From Ascidiaceihabitans sp034111945 (GTDB lineage: Bacteria > Pseudomonadota > Alphaproteobacteria > Rhodobacterales > Rhodobacteraceae): DNA of 64,000 nucleotides. Location: NCBI GenBank assembly GCA_047626725.1, contig JBLHSG010000004.1, forward strand, positions 1-64,000, given 5' to 3'. Numbering within the stretch: the stretch's first letter is position 1; the number at the start of each line of letters is the position of its first letter. Positions 1 through 9,361 of the stretch are shown one piece after another. Under the pieces are notes generated by a model. It was not told where the DNA came from. It worked only from the letters and a program-made list of their open reading frames with translations, and did not search any database. Position numbers and translations under genes: made by a program.

Positions 1-613
1 TTGTCTGTCTCATCTTCCACTCCTCAGTGGTTACGATGAGCCAAGAACACTCTCTTATCAAATAACGCTATTTGGACCCATAGGCGCTGACGTCAGACAT
101 TGCAGGGTATGTGATGAAAATACAGACCTATACATCTGTTGCCTGTGTGACACGCAAAACTCGATATTGCTGCGCGGTGACAAGTAGAGACAGTTTCTCC
201 AGAATTGACCCTTCTGAAGTAGCCGATCACAATCTGGATGAAATCGTATGAAAAAGCCGTATGATTGAGGTGTTGTGGACCGCCCAGCCAATAGGTTGCA
301 CCTTAAGAGAAAGAACCACCCCACACTCTAGCAAGATGTGTGACATAAATACACTCATGTGTCTCTTATCTGTTTCGTTGCCTAATCTACCCAACTTAGA
401 GCAGGGATAAAGAGGCTCAAAATCCCCGACTAGTGCCTCCTGAAATGCTACCCGCGTGAAGCCGTAAATACGGGCTTTATTCTCGTACATACCGATAAAG
501 GTAAAGCCATTAAGGTTGCACCTAAAGATAGACCATGCCCGAGTAAGCACTTGGGCCTGCCCTCTCAGACACACCATGGGTCACCGTACCCCCCCTCCCT
601 CAAGGATATTCAA
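1..613. other. Left-edge region with no convincing gene
   Basis: I see no gene I can support in this stretch. Two overlapping minus-strand open frames (roughly 58-324 and 227-577) resemble no family I know. They are probably chance or decayed frames. A short sequence, AGGTTGCACC followed by TTAAG or TAAAG, occurs twice, near 293 and 513. The base composition is AT-richer than the catabolic region to the right. This fits foreign or eroded DNA beside the truncated RNase H gene. Confidence 0.5.
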
Positions 614-856
614 ATGAACAATTCACAAACCGCTTTGGCGGGACCAATCGTTATGCACACTGATGGCTCTTGCCTCGGAAACCCTGGCCCAATGGGCTGG
701 GCTTATCACATTCAATGGCCTGATGGCACAACAACGGAAAAGGCTGATGCGCTGGGCGCTCCTGATGGCACCAACAACCGAGCCGAACTGCTGTCTTGCA
801 TTGATGGCCTAAAAGCGACCCCTAATCGCGTCAATGTCCGCTTCACTCCAATATAG
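614..856 (+). pseudogene. Ribonuclease HI, 5' fragment
   Basis: This is an 80-residue fragment that begins at an ATG with AAGGAT about 8 bases upstream. It carries the start of the RNase H fold: the catalytic-Asp strand THTDGSCLGNPGPMGW-like (seen as HTDGSCLGNPGP) and then the NNRAELLSCIDGL helix with the catalytic Glu. The family is normally about 145-155 residues. The second half, with the TDS and later Asp motifs, is missing, because the frame ends in an unrelated tail after residue 70. The break lies where a divergent AlpA-like gene ends on the opposite strand. The fragment is therefore probably a non-functional remnant left by an insertion or deletion. The RNase H identity is secure; the pseudogene status is inferred from the missing half. 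Confidence 0.75.
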
Positions 857-988
857 GCGAGACCCGATTTTTATGGGTTTAGGAAGGCGGCCCAAGTCAA
901 CATCACGATAGATCGTGGTACGACCACGACCGCCGAGTTTCGCTTGCAGATCACTAAAGGATAAATACTTCAATTTAAGGTGCTCCAT
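809..988 (-). CDS. AlpA/MerR-like small DNA-binding protein
   Basis: This 59-residue protein starts at an ATG at 986-988. The sequence runs KYLSFSDLQAKLGG, TTIYRDVDLGRLPKPIKIG and SRLYWSEADIDAI. That is the usual layout of an AlpA or excisionase-type winged helix-turn-helix: a recognition helix with TIYR, a wing with LPKP-I-IG and a W-S-E-DID helix. AlpA proteins are commonly carried by prophages and integrative elements, where they regulate excision or integrase genes. Its 3' end overlaps the RNase H fragment on the other strand by 48 bases. It lies 21 bases downstream of an unknown frame, probably in the same transcription unit. No integrase is visible in the window, so the parent element is probably incomplete or lies further left. 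Confidence 0.7.
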   Translation of the reverse strand: MEHLKLKYLSFSDLQAKLGGRGRTTIYRDVDLGRLPKPIKIGSRLYWSEADIDAIRGRF

Positions 989-1009
989 AGATTAACATGG
1001 GGCACCATC

Positions 1010-1540
1010 TCATCTCAGAAAAAACAAAGCATACCTTTTGTAGAGGTCTGCATTCTGGGAACGGTTTGACCAGATTTTCATCAATGTCTTTGGCGATGGA
1101 ACGTCTACTCTCCCCGACAAGGCTTCGTTTACGGAATGACAAGCCGACTGCCCCACAAAGGTTCCATCGTTTTCAGTAATCTTTGCTCCCGTCATCTCAA
1201 TAAAGGAAAGGTGCAAGATTAAACACTTATCGCGGTTTAGATTCTTGAATTGGAATGGTCCCTTTTTTGGTTTAGGTCGTACTATTTCACCCCTTAACAA
1301 CTGAACCAGCCAAGCCTTCAAAGACACATCAAGTTGCGATCCAAGTTCTATGCAGTATGCGGCAAAGACGCAGAGCGCGTCGTGGGCTTCAGAGTTCGTC
1401 TGCGCGAGCTCAATCATCGACGTAAGCTCATCTAAGAACGTCGGAATACCATGGCGGATACATTCAGCATCATCTCCCTCAAAGGCCCAAATCAACATTC
1501 TCGAGTGAAATTCGACAAGCGTGATTGGCTCAACGTCCAA
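1010..1540 (-). CDS. Unknown protein, mobile-element context
   Basis: This frame has up to 176 residues from a TTG at 1540. The first in-frame ATG is at 1498. I do not recognise the family. The middle is helical and acidic (residues about 20-70), followed by a basic stretch RPKPKKGPFQFKNLN and a C-terminal segment ending SQNADLYKRYALFFLR. It precedes the alpA-like gene by 21 bases. It overlaps the upstream frame 1492-1734 out of phase, and both look protein-like, so the two may be halves of one gene broken by a frameshift near 1540-1560. It is probably element cargo rather than a core gene. Confidence 0.4.
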   Translation of the reverse strand: MDVEPITLVEFHSRMLIWAFEGDDAECIRHGIPTFLDELTSMIELAQTNSEAHDALCVFAAYCIELGSQLDVSLKAWLVQLLRGEIVRPKPKKGPFQFKNLNRDKCLILHLSFIEMTGAKITENDGTFVGQSACHSVNEALSGRVDVPSPKTLMKIWSNRSQNADLYKRYALFFLR

Positions 1541-1734
1541 ATCTTCGCGGAAAGACGACGGTTCTTAAGTGGATCGGTCTTGTTATGATTTGGGCCCGGT
1601 CTCTTGCGAGCGATATTCTCAACACGGGATAGCAAATTTCGAACGTACTCAGGCTCGATACAAGCGCAAAACAGAAAATATCCGACAACACCAAAGATGC
1701 GCCGGAGACTGATGTCCTGATCGCCTTGCCCCAT
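1492..1734 (-). CDS. Unknown short protein, possibly frameshifted
   Basis: This 80-residue frame starts at an ATG at 1734; a TTG at 1749 is also possible. It has a hydrophobic patch, FGVVGYFLFCACI, near residues 14-26 and a basic stretch, ARKRPGPNHNK, near residue 47. No family is recognised. It overlaps the next frame by 49 bases in another phase. It begins inside a GC-rich hairpin (1724-1750) that follows the stop codon of the large surface-protein gene. It may be the N-terminal half of a single gene continued at 1540. Confidence 0.3.
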   Translation of the reverse strand: MGQGDQDISLRRIFGVVGYFLFCACIEPEYVRNLLSRVENIARKRPGPNHNKTDPLKNRRLSAKIWTLSQSRLSNFTREC

Positions 1735-1750
1735 CAAAAGACGGGGCAAG
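1724..1750 (-). terminator. Hairpin after the giant surface-protein gene
   Basis: A nine-base perfect stem, CCTTGCCCC paired with GGGGCAAGG, surrounds a loop of about nine bases. It starts 12 bases downstream of the stop codon of the 1763-7075 gene. The position and strength fit an intrinsic terminator. No T-run follows on the minus strand, so it could instead be an RNA-stabilising or partial terminator. Confidence 0.5.
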
Positions 1751-1762
1751 GTATTGGTCGAC

Positions 1763-4700
1763 TTATCGCTTCAGGCAGATGCCATTCACCAACAACTTAC
1801 AACCACCGCCATCGGGGCTATCGGATTCGCCGCCGGTTTTGATGCTTGGGCAGCCGACACCGCGGATCGGGGCAAGACCAGTGTTGCGGCAGACGCAGGC
1901 GCGGGCTGTTGTTTTGCGCATGTTTGAATAGCGGCATGCACACCCTTCCCCGCGTTGAACCGTCGATCGCGAGTCGCAGCTGGTGGCCTTTTTAGGGGTG
2001 TAACATTGTCCTTTTGAGTTCTGCTTTTGACCCTGTGGGCAAGACACATCTGGCGTATAGCATTGCCCTTTGGAGTTGAGGCGCTGCCCCGAGCGGCATT
2101 CTTTGCTGGGGGTGTCGACGCGTGGAGTGTAACAAACGCCTTTGCTGTTTTTCACCTTTGGTGGCGCGCAACGCACAGGGCGTTCGACAGGCGGCAAATC
2201 AACCGTGATACAGACTTTTTCTGCATTTACGGCCGACGGCAAACCGACTGCTGCAAACAGTGCATCGTCAATTTCACCTGTCGGTGCTTGGCCCAAACGT
2301 TCCTGAAGTTGGCGAATACCTTGGCGGGTTTTACGCCCCGGTGCACCGTCTACAGGCCCCCCATCAATGCCCAAACGCTGCATGACTGTCTGAATCACCG
2401 AGGCGCGCAAAAAGTCGCTTTGGCTGATTCCAACGGCCACGCAATTGTCGAACTTTGCCCCCGTTGGACTGGATGGGATCACCGTGGTCATCACCAGCGA
2501 TGTGGATTGACCCGGCTCAAGCGACGCGCTGCCGATCAGGCAAGACGACCCTAAACCGTCAGTGCGCATGCATTCCCAACCGGCACCACTGGTCGTCAAC
2601 GATGTAGGTTTCGGCGCACCAAAACTGTCATCCAGCGCGATTGGCCCTTTGAACGGCGCGCCACCCGTGTTTGTGACAGTCAGTTCAAAATCGCAGGTGT
2701 AGGTTTGCGCGGCCTTGTTCACGACGCAGGCCCGTTGCAGTGATTTTGCAGGCGTCAGGAATGGCAGTTTTGGCGATGGGTCAGGAATAACCACAACGTC
2801 TTCGTCAACGTCGCCGTCACAATCGTTGTCGATGTTATCCGCCACATCCTGAGCACCGGGGAACACGGATGGGTCGGTATCATCGCAGTCTTCGCTTGCT
2901 GGGAAACCATCCATGTCTGCGTCGATTTCGACCACGTCTTCGTCGACCAAATTATCGCAGTCATTGTCGATGCCGTCAGCAACATCTGGTGCGCCTGGGA
3001 ACACTTGATTGTTCAAGTCATCGCAATCTTCGCCAGCGGGGAAACCATCATCATCCTGGTCGACAACAGGCAAAGAAAACACGTGGCACCCAGCGTCGCC
3101 AACAGGTTGGCCAGCGATCGTCGGCACAGCGCAATTTTGCGCGCCAGCCTCATCGAAAACATTCGCAGGCGCATTCAAGAACACAACCACAGAGGACGTG
3201 TTTTGCAAGCTCGCCAGACCCGCGGCATCAATCGAACATGCTGCCGGATTGGTGGCCGAATGTGGACCAACAGCGCAAACCCAAGGTGCCGGTGCCCCGA
3301 TTCCAATGACGGTCAGATTGGCATCAGCCATGCTGGGGATCGTCATTTCATCGGTCACAACCAGATCACCCGCAAACGGTGTGCCATCGCTAGTGACGTT
3401 GATAATGCACTGGTACTGCTGGATATTTCCAAAGCGTGGTGATGCTTGGCACTGTTTTGTCAGCTCGAGTACAGGTGCGACATCGTCAGGGGTTTCGTCA
3501 CCAGACACACACGACAGATTGTTCGCCGTGTTGGTTTCCGAGACGACAACACCGTTGCGGCGTACTTCGATCCGCGCACAGTTTTCCCACTGGTTTTCAA
3601 CATAGCGCCCGTTGATCAGCGGCGATGGCGTCGGCATTGTGCCCGTCGCGCCAACTGTGGCGATACATTCCCTGCCTTGGCCTGAATTCAGCGCCACGCA
3701 CGTCCACTGACCTTGGGTCGATGTGGTCGCAAAGTTGACCAAACCAGACACCATATCATCGCGCAGAATAACCACGTCCCCGGGCAACAACGTGCCTGAC
3801 ACCAATGATGGATACAGCAAGAACGATTTGGTCTGTCTTTCGACCTGATAATCTCGTCCGGATTTTGCAACAGCCACATCCAGCGTGACTGGCGGATCAA
3901 TAACAACGTCGTCTTGTTCCTCAACCACATTGATGCCTACGCACGATGTTTCGGCTGTGATCCCGTTTGCATCAACAGCATTCAGGCAATTCTGCATGTC
4001 GCCCATCGCCAATGCATTGCTGATGCCAAGGACCACGTCCGCCGACAAGCTGCCGCCATTTGCGTTCAGGTCTGTGCTGTTTAAAGAGCACTGCAAATCA
4101 TGACCGACCAGATTGCACGGCCAGCCAGGAATATTGGAAATTGAATGGAAGATTGGCGCGGCACCGCCACCTGTTAGCGTATCCGTCACCACGATATTTG
4201 TGCCATCGGGATAGCCCTGCGCCGTGACTGTCAGCGTGCAGTCAAGATAGGATACCTCGCCTTGACTCACGCTTAGGGTCGTTGGATCACAGGCCTTTTC
4301 AACAGACAGTTCTGGCACACTCGCGGGCACACATTCGCCTGCATCATTCAGAACCTCGGTATCCGCGCAATCAAGGTCATAGGCGGGGTCAAAATCGACA
4401 CACACTTGTCCAATGTCGACCGCTTGCGAGGCCCACTCCGGTTCCTCGTTTGCATCAAAAGAACCGACAGGCACAGATGATGGAACGGTCATTGCAATCA
4501 CGCAATTTCGGTTGTGACCTTCACCGTCCATGATCGCGTCATAGGTTGCCTCGACGCTCAGCGTGTAAGTCCCGTTTGCCGGAACTGACACTGGCACAAC
4601 GCACGTGACAGTATCGATCGGCAACGCACAGCTGGCAGGCAAAGCAGGCGTGACGTTTGTGATCATACCACCCGTTCCGCCCATGCCTTCGGCCAGTACG

Positions 4701-7075
4701 ATGTTGCCGTCATAGGCGGCACCTTGGCTCGAAATCTGGATTTCAAAGTTACAGATTGCACCGGGCAAACAATCGCCATCCAACACCTTGGCGATGCTCA
4801 GGTTCGGCGCACCGATCTGGAATTGAGTACAGGATTTGTGGCCATCTACATCACTTGGGTCATCAAACGGACCCATGTTTGCATCGCTCAGCAACACGCA
4901 GTTTTCACCTGTTTGCGGCAGATCAGCAGCGACTGGTCCTGCGGTGTTCGATGCGATGTAATCAACCACATACGTGACCGAACCGTTGGCCGGAACATTG
5001 GCCGTGCCCGTGCACCCAACTGACGTCAAATCAGCAGGATCACACAAGGCAGGCGAAATCGCGGTGAATTGCCCACCAATCGGTGTCACAATATCATTCA
5101 ACGTGATCGCGCCGTTATAATCCGCGCTGCCGACGTTGTTCACCGTGTATTCAAACTGGCACACTTCGCCCGGAATACAGATATCAAACAGCGCCGATTT
5201 CACGATCTCAAGCTGGGTATCACCAACGGAATGGCAATCTTCTGCCTTAACAACTGTGCCGTCCTCAAGGGTCAGCGATGCCGTCGCGCAGTTGCGGTAG
5301 GTCTCATCGGCATCCAGATACAAATCCAACGTCGTTGAATAACTATCCCAATAGCCAGCCGTTGGCGTGGCATCGATGCCGTTGTGCATTTCGCAACTGA
5401 CAGGACCTGCGCCAAAGCCCCCACATGCCCACACATCGTTGGTCGCACCTGTCGGGTCTTGTGCGTTGATCGAAATCATGCCTGATCCTGCGACAATTCC
5501 ATCGCTGATTACAATCGGGTTTGCGGGCGTTGGCGGCGGACCGGAATAGGTCACGTCCATGTGGCACACTGTGTTGCCTGCACCAAAACCTTGCGCCGTC
5601 GGCTCACAGCTTTTTGAAACGCTTAGTTGCGGTCCCTTGGGCGGGTCACACATCAGGCCGTCAGGCACGGTTACATTCACATCCCCCATGCAGCACAAAT
5701 CAAGGCCATCTTGACTGCCGCCGCCCTGCTCTGTCGCCGCGATAGACATCAAAACCGTGTCGCCCGGATTTGCGCCAATCAATCGCATCCGCAACGGATT
5801 ATTGGCGTTGCTGATCGCGCTGACACCCGCGCTAAGAATATCAACTTGGACCAGATTAGGGTCGAACGTTCCGGTCAAACTATTGGCAAGGACCACCTCG
5901 TAGCCGCCATAGGTTTCGTTGCACGTTACCTCGGCTTTGAACGGGGTGCATTGGAACGGTTTAGGGTCTGCGACGACGTCTTCTTTTTTGATAACGATCG
6001 GTGCGCAGCTTGGCTCAAGGTCATAGAAAACCGCATTGTCGATTTGCGCAGTTCCGGCAGGTTGTTCACCACCGGTCATACCTGTCGCTTGCGCACAGTT
6101 TTCGAAATTACCGGCGTCCGCACCAGACAAATCCAGCACCACATCGATTGTGGTTGTTGACCCTGCAACGATGTCGCCGCCGGCCATGTCACACGTCACC
6201 GCATCCAGATCTGATGCAGGCGGAACCGCACTACACACCCAAGGATCATCAGATGTCAGGGACGAAATCAAAGTCGTCTGTGACCCGTTTGGTCCGTTAA
6301 ATGCCTCTTCGATTTGCAAGCCGTCAAAGGGTTCGTCGCCGTGGGTTACCGTGATGGTGCATGCGCTGCTTAGGCCGGTTTCTGCGGCTTCGGGCAGGGT
6401 GCATGTTTTGGTGACAATTGTCTGGGTTAACTCGACCGGAACACCCGTGGTAAAATCTGGATCATCGTGCAAATCGCACTGATCCAAAAACACCACAAAC
6501 GCGTTGTCGATGTTCATGTCGTTGTCCATATCGACATAGAATTTATAGGCCGTGTTTGCGACCAAAGTTGTCTGATACGCTACCCGCGTCCACGGGTCAG
6601 TGCGCGGTACACCGTGGGGCAATGACGTCGTTTGACGCGCCTCTGCAACGCTATCATCCGATGCTTTCAAAAGCGTAATTCCAGCAACACCCAACGGGCC
6701 AGAAGGGCGGCGCGAAAAGTAGGCACCATATTCAACGCGACCACCACACAGCGGTGTAAATTCTTGATAAAAATCATTCGAGCCGTCAGCGATATCCAGA
6801 TAATGCTGATCGATACCAACACCGGGATTCGTCGCGTCAAACTGCGGGCCATGCGGGCCATAATTGCGCCCGCCATCATCGACCTTGACCACATTCGCGC
6901 TGTCACCCGGACCCAAAACCCATGGGGTAATCGGATGCGGAATGTTGTTGCCAAACCCAACCGGAGGATTGTCTTCGAACCCACCATTTGTCAGCACAGG
7001 TGCCGCAAAGCCAACAGTCGCAGACACACATAAAACAGCGCAAACCCGCGCGGTATTTTTGATGAAATGAAGCAT
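1763..7075 (-). CDS. Giant secreted Cys-rich repeat protein
   Basis: This 1770-residue protein starts at the ATG at 7075, which has GGAGG eight bases upstream. The ATG overlaps the stop of the preceding gene (TAATG), so translation is probably coupled. In order it has: a signal peptide (residues 1-24); a jelly-roll-like N-terminal region, NGGFEDNPP to about 200; about eight Cys-containing DUF11-like beta-sandwich repeats, several ending NCA, over 210-1320 and 1440-1555; a module ending LDLCC near 374-475; two MopE-type acidic metal-binding repeats with DGFPAGEDCDD and DNDCD motifs (about 1337-1430); a peptidoglycan-binding-like helical domain (about 1560-1612); three or four NSKGQCYTP repeats; and a six-Cys segment with CDSRSTVQR (about 1697-1735). 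It is probably an extracellular or outer-surface structural or adhesive protein, stabilised by disulfides and Ca or other metal. The function is inferred only. Confidence 0.8.
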   Translation of the reverse strand: MLHFIKNTARVCAVLCVSATVGFAAPVLTNGGFEDNPPVGFGNNIPHPITPWVLGPGDSANVVKVDDGGRNYGPHGPQFDATNPGVGIDQHYLDIADGSNDFYQEFTPLCGGRVEYGAYFSRRPSGPLGVAGITLLKASDDSVAEARQTTSLPHGVPRTDPWTRVAYQTTLVANTAYKFYVDMDNDMNIDNAFVVFLDQCDLHDDPDFTTGVPVELTQTIVTKTCTLPEAAETGLSSACTITVTHGDEPFDGLQIEEAFNGPNGSQTTLISSLTSDDPWVCSAVPPASDLDAVTCDMAGGDIVAGSTTTIDVVLDLSGADAGNFENCAQATGMTGGEQPAGTAQIDNAVFYDLEPSCAPIVIKKEDVVADPKPFQCTPFKAEVTCNETYGGYEVVLANSLTGTFDPNLVQVDILSAGVSAISNANNPLRMRLIGANPGDTVLMSIAATEQGGGSQDGLDLCCMGDVNVTVPDGLMCDPPKGPQLSVSKSCEPTAQGFGAGNTVCHMDVTYSGPPPTPANPIVISDGIVAGSGMISINAQDPTGATNDVWACGGFGAGPVSCEMHNGIDATPTAGYWDSYSTTLDLYLDADETYRNCATASLTLEDGTVVKAEDCHSVGDTQLEIVKSALFDICIPGEVCQFEYTVNNVGSADYNGAITLNDIVTPIGGQFTAISPALCDPADLTSVGCTGTANVPANGSVTYVVDYIASNTAGPVAADLPQTGENCVLLSDANMGPFDDPSDVDGHKSCTQFQIGAPNLSIAKVLDGDCLPGAICNFEIQISSQGAAYDGNIVLAEGMGGTGGMITNVTPALPASCALPIDTVTCVVPVSVPANGTYTLSVEATYDAIMDGEGHNRNCVIAMTVPSSVPVGSFDANEEPEWASQAVDIGQVCVDFDPAYDLDCADTEVLNDAGECVPASVPELSVEKACDPTTLSVSQGEVSYLDCTLTVTAQGYPDGTNIVVTDTLTGGGAAPIFHSISNIPGWPCNLVGHDLQCSLNSTDLNANGGSLSADVVLGISNALAMGDMQNCLNAVDANGITAETSCVGINVVEEQDDVVIDPPVTLDVAVAKSGRDYQVERQTKSFLLYPSLVSGTLLPGDVVILRDDMVSGLVNFATTSTQGQWTCVALNSGQGRECIATVGATGTMPTPSPLINGRYVENQWENCARIEVRRNGVVVSETNTANNLSCVSGDETPDDVAPVLELTKQCQASPRFGNIQQYQCIINVTSDGTPFAGDLVVTDEMTIPSMADANLTVIGIGAPAPWVCAVGPHSATNPAACSIDAAGLASLQNTSSVVVFLNAPANVFDEAGAQNCAVPTIAGQPVGDAGCHVFSLPVVDQDDDGFPAGEDCDDLNNQVFPGAPDVADGIDNDCDNLVDEDVVEIDADMDGFPASEDCDDTDPSVFPGAQDVADNIDNDCDGDVDEDVVVIPDPSPKLPFLTPAKSLQRACVVNKAAQTYTCDFELTVTNTGGAPFKGPIALDDSFGAPKPTSLTTSGAGWECMRTDGLGSSCLIGSASLEPGQSTSLVMTTVIPSSPTGAKFDNCVAVGISQSDFLRASVIQTVMQRLGIDGGPVDGAPGRKTRQGIRQLQERLGQAPTGEIDDALFAAVGLPSAVNAEKVCITVDLPPVERPVRCAPPKVKNSKGVCYTPRVDTPSKECRSGQRLNSKGQCYTPDVSCPQGQKQNSKGQCYTPKKATSCDSRSTVQRGEGCACRYSNMRKTTARACVCRNTGLAPIRGVGCPSIKTGGESDSPDGGGCKLLVNGICLKR

Positions 7076-9246
7076 TAATTTGCCTCCTTTTCGCAGGCCA
7101 CTTTGGGCTGGGTTATTGTCAGGTTTACGGTGCAACAATCATAGGGTTGGCCGGTCTCGCGTTGCCGTGCGTTAAAGCCACACAGGTTCAATTGCGCAGG
7201 CTGCCCTGCTGCTAAATTCGCAAGCTTCAGCGTCAGAATATCATCCACCGATATTTCCGCAGGCAAAGGCGATAACGCCCCTGTCGGGTCATCTAGTTTC
7301 AGCCGGTCAATCACACCCGTTTGGTCGGTGAACAACGTGATCATTTCATAGGTTCCAGTCTTGGTGTTGCAGACTGGTTTTACGAAACTATCGACGCAGG
7401 CTTTGGGTGGAGATGGCTCGCATCCACCAGGTCGCGTGCAAGATGCGGTATCCCAATCATCCGTGTAATCACCGTCGTTTTCGCCTTTGTTATCCGCATC
7501 ATTTACCTCGTCTGCCGTTCCGACAGGACCAGCAAATCCACCGCCACCAACGCAGCCCAAAATCTCAACATCACCGATATGTCCGGCGCGCTGATCAGTC
7601 GGGTATTCACCGTCGTAATCCGCAAAATAACTAAGCCATGGCGGTGTGTTGTTTTGTGCGTCAATCCAAACAGGCTGGGCCTGAACACCGTCGACCAATT
7701 GCTCTCCGCCTAGTTCCAATTGGGCGCGCAATTCACGGTTCTGGCGCAGACTTTCACCCGTGCTCCAAAGCGTTCCACCACAGCTAAGATCATCCCAACG
7801 GCCATCGGAAGTATAGGCCGGGCCCACATCGACGCCGCCGGTTGTATTGTTTTGTTGATGGGCAAATCCAACCGCATAGCGTTGCGGTTCTGCGACCCAC
7901 GCAGACGGCGTTTCCGGATTCGCAGGGTATTCGTAAACGTAACGCAAAACTGATGCACGGCGGGCTTTGGTAAATGCATCATGGGTGAAATCACCACGGC
8001 GATCACCACGTTGCGCAAGCACCAAAGCACCGGCACCATCAAACACCAAATCCGAGATTTCAAACCCCGGAAATGCGTCACTAACATCTAGTTCCCAGCG
8101 GGCATCATCCAGGAATGATCCATCGCGTTGATCCAATCCAACTGACCAAATTTGCGGACCATCTGCGACCGCGTAATACAGGCGTCCACCACGTGCGGCC
8201 AAACCCCAAACGCGGCGTTGCTGATCGGCAAATCCCCATGTGTTCGTGTCTTCGACATCGAAGTCAGCGCTGGTTTTATCCATGCGCCGCGCAGGGTCAA
8301 ACACCACCGGCAATAGGTTTGCGTTTGTGCGTGCGGACTGACCGTGATCAAACTGTTCAAGGTCGCGCCCATCCATATCAAGGCGATGCACCATTCCGGT
8401 TTCAAGGTCAGATACAAACAGCTGGTCATGGCTGCGGTCAAACGCGATATTTCCCAACCCGGGACCAGCGTTCGGTGCGTCCATTTTTATGTTGGCAAAC
8501 AGGCTAATTTGTCCTGTCGCCCCGTCGACTTTCCACACCGAACCGGGACCGGCCAAAGGCGCGTTGCCCCACTGTGCGGGCATCCAGTTTGCGCCCTTTT
8601 GACCGACCAGTAAACGGTCCAAAACCCGGTCATTGTTTTCGTCTTTTCCAACGACGTTCAAACCAAAGGCAGATGTCGCCGTGAGGTACAGATTCCGGTA
8701 TGGATTTTCATCAATCGCAATGCCAAATACCTGCCCAACATCGCGGGCTAAAATCTCGTCATAGACGGGACGCGTAACTTCGGCCGCATTAAAACTATAG
8801 CCGATGCGATCAACCCCAAGCAGGTTTGCAGCGGCCCCATTCGGGTCAATAAAATCCAATGCAACCCGCGCAGCAGGGTCTGTTCGCCCATCCGCATATT
8901 CATAAGGTTCTTGAGCGCGCACGCCGGAAAATCCTGTTGTCACAACCGTTCCGTACGCAAACAATGGCACGTCAGGTCGTTGGCTTTTTCCCAAAACTTC
9001 GCGACCAGCGGCGTTACGAACGGTCACCGGTTTAGCAGGTAATGACCAGCCAGCGTTTGCATTTTCAGTCACCTTTGGAGAGGCATTATCGAGCAACAAC
9101 CAGCCGTCTTGCGCATGACTATTTTGACTGGAAGCAGCCCAAGAAAACGCACCCAGCCACAACGTCAGTACTATTTTTGAACCCACTCGACAGCCGAATT
9201 TTCCATTCAAAATGGTTAGGGTTTTGCAATCATGTGTCATGGTCAT
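7075..9246 (-). CDS. Secreted beta-propeller-like protein
   Basis: This 723-residue protein starts at an ATG with GAGGA seven bases upstream. A signal peptide spans about residues 24-46 and ends SHAQDGW. The body (about 50-560) is rich in W and G blade-like strands with recurring motifs such as VFGIAIDENPYRNLYL, GNIAFDRSHDQLFVSD and VWGLAARGGRLYYAV. This resembles NHL/SMP-30-type propellers, but no catalytic set is evident. An acidic linker, DEVNDADNKGENDGDYTDD, near 580-600 is followed by a C-terminal module (617-720) with Cys pairs and a CC at 704-705. A related module occurs in the two neighbouring secreted proteins. The gene is first in a two-gene operon with the giant protein (one-base overlap). 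A palindrome 59 bases upstream of the start probably governs transcription. Confidence 0.75.
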   Translation of the reverse strand: MTMTHDCKTLTILNGKFGCRVGSKIVLTLWLGAFSWAASSQNSHAQDGWLLLDNASPKVTENANAGWSLPAKPVTVRNAAGREVLGKSQRPDVPLFAYGTVVTTGFSGVRAQEPYEYADGRTDPAARVALDFIDPNGAAANLLGVDRIGYSFNAAEVTRPVYDEILARDVGQVFGIAIDENPYRNLYLTATSAFGLNVVGKDENNDRVLDRLLVGQKGANWMPAQWGNAPLAGPGSVWKVDGATGQISLFANIKMDAPNAGPGLGNIAFDRSHDQLFVSDLETGMVHRLDMDGRDLEQFDHGQSARTNANLLPVVFDPARRMDKTSADFDVEDTNTWGFADQQRRVWGLAARGGRLYYAVADGPQIWSVGLDQRDGSFLDDARWELDVSDAFPGFEISDLVFDGAGALVLAQRGDRRGDFTHDAFTKARRASVLRYVYEYPANPETPSAWVAEPQRYAVGFAHQQNNTTGGVDVGPAYTSDGRWDDLSCGGTLWSTGESLRQNRELRAQLELGGEQLVDGVQAQPVWIDAQNNTPPWLSYFADYDGEYPTDQRAGHIGDVEILGCVGGGGFAGPVGTADEVNDADNKGENDGDYTDDWDTASCTRPGGCEPSPPKACVDSFVKPVCNTKTGTYEMITLFTDQTGVIDRLKLDDPTGALSPLPAEISVDDILTLKLANLAAGQPAQLNLCGFNARQRETGQPYDCCTVNLTITQPKVACEKEAN

Positions 9247-9304
9247 AGGTCGATCCTCGAAAAATGCTTGGCGTCATCGTCGCATGGGAAGGCTGCTGAA
9301 AATA

Positions 9305-9320
9305 TCACCCAGACGGGTGA
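9305..9320 (-). promoter_or_regulatory. Palindromic operator candidate A
   Basis: TCACCCAGACGGGTGA has perfect six-base arms around a four-base spacer. It lies 59 bases before the start of the beta-propeller gene. A near-identical palindrome with similar flanks (TA before it, AAAA after it on the plus strand) lies 50 bases before the SH3-protein gene. This suggests one regulator for both units. The LuxR-type protein encoded at 14478-15632 is a possible binder, by proximity only. Confidence 0.55.
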
Positions 9321-9361
9321 AAAATCATGGCTTTTGGATGTTTTGACACATTAGTCGGTGG

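Noticed and set aside
58..577. Two overlapping minus-strand frames at the left edge
   Set aside because: They have no recognised domains, they overlap each other and no good ribosome sites are present. They were left as a region description.
2027..2554. Plus-strand open frame of 175 codons inside the giant surface-protein gene
   Set aside because: It runs antisense to a clearly coding gene with repeated domains, has Arg/His-rich content typical of shadow frames and has no family similarity. The same applies to the frame at 5627-6160.
2790..3060. Direct DNA repeats in the MopE-like segment taken as a possible CRISPR or mobile repeat
   Set aside because: They encode two in-frame acidic metal-binding protein repeats within one gene, without spacer structure.
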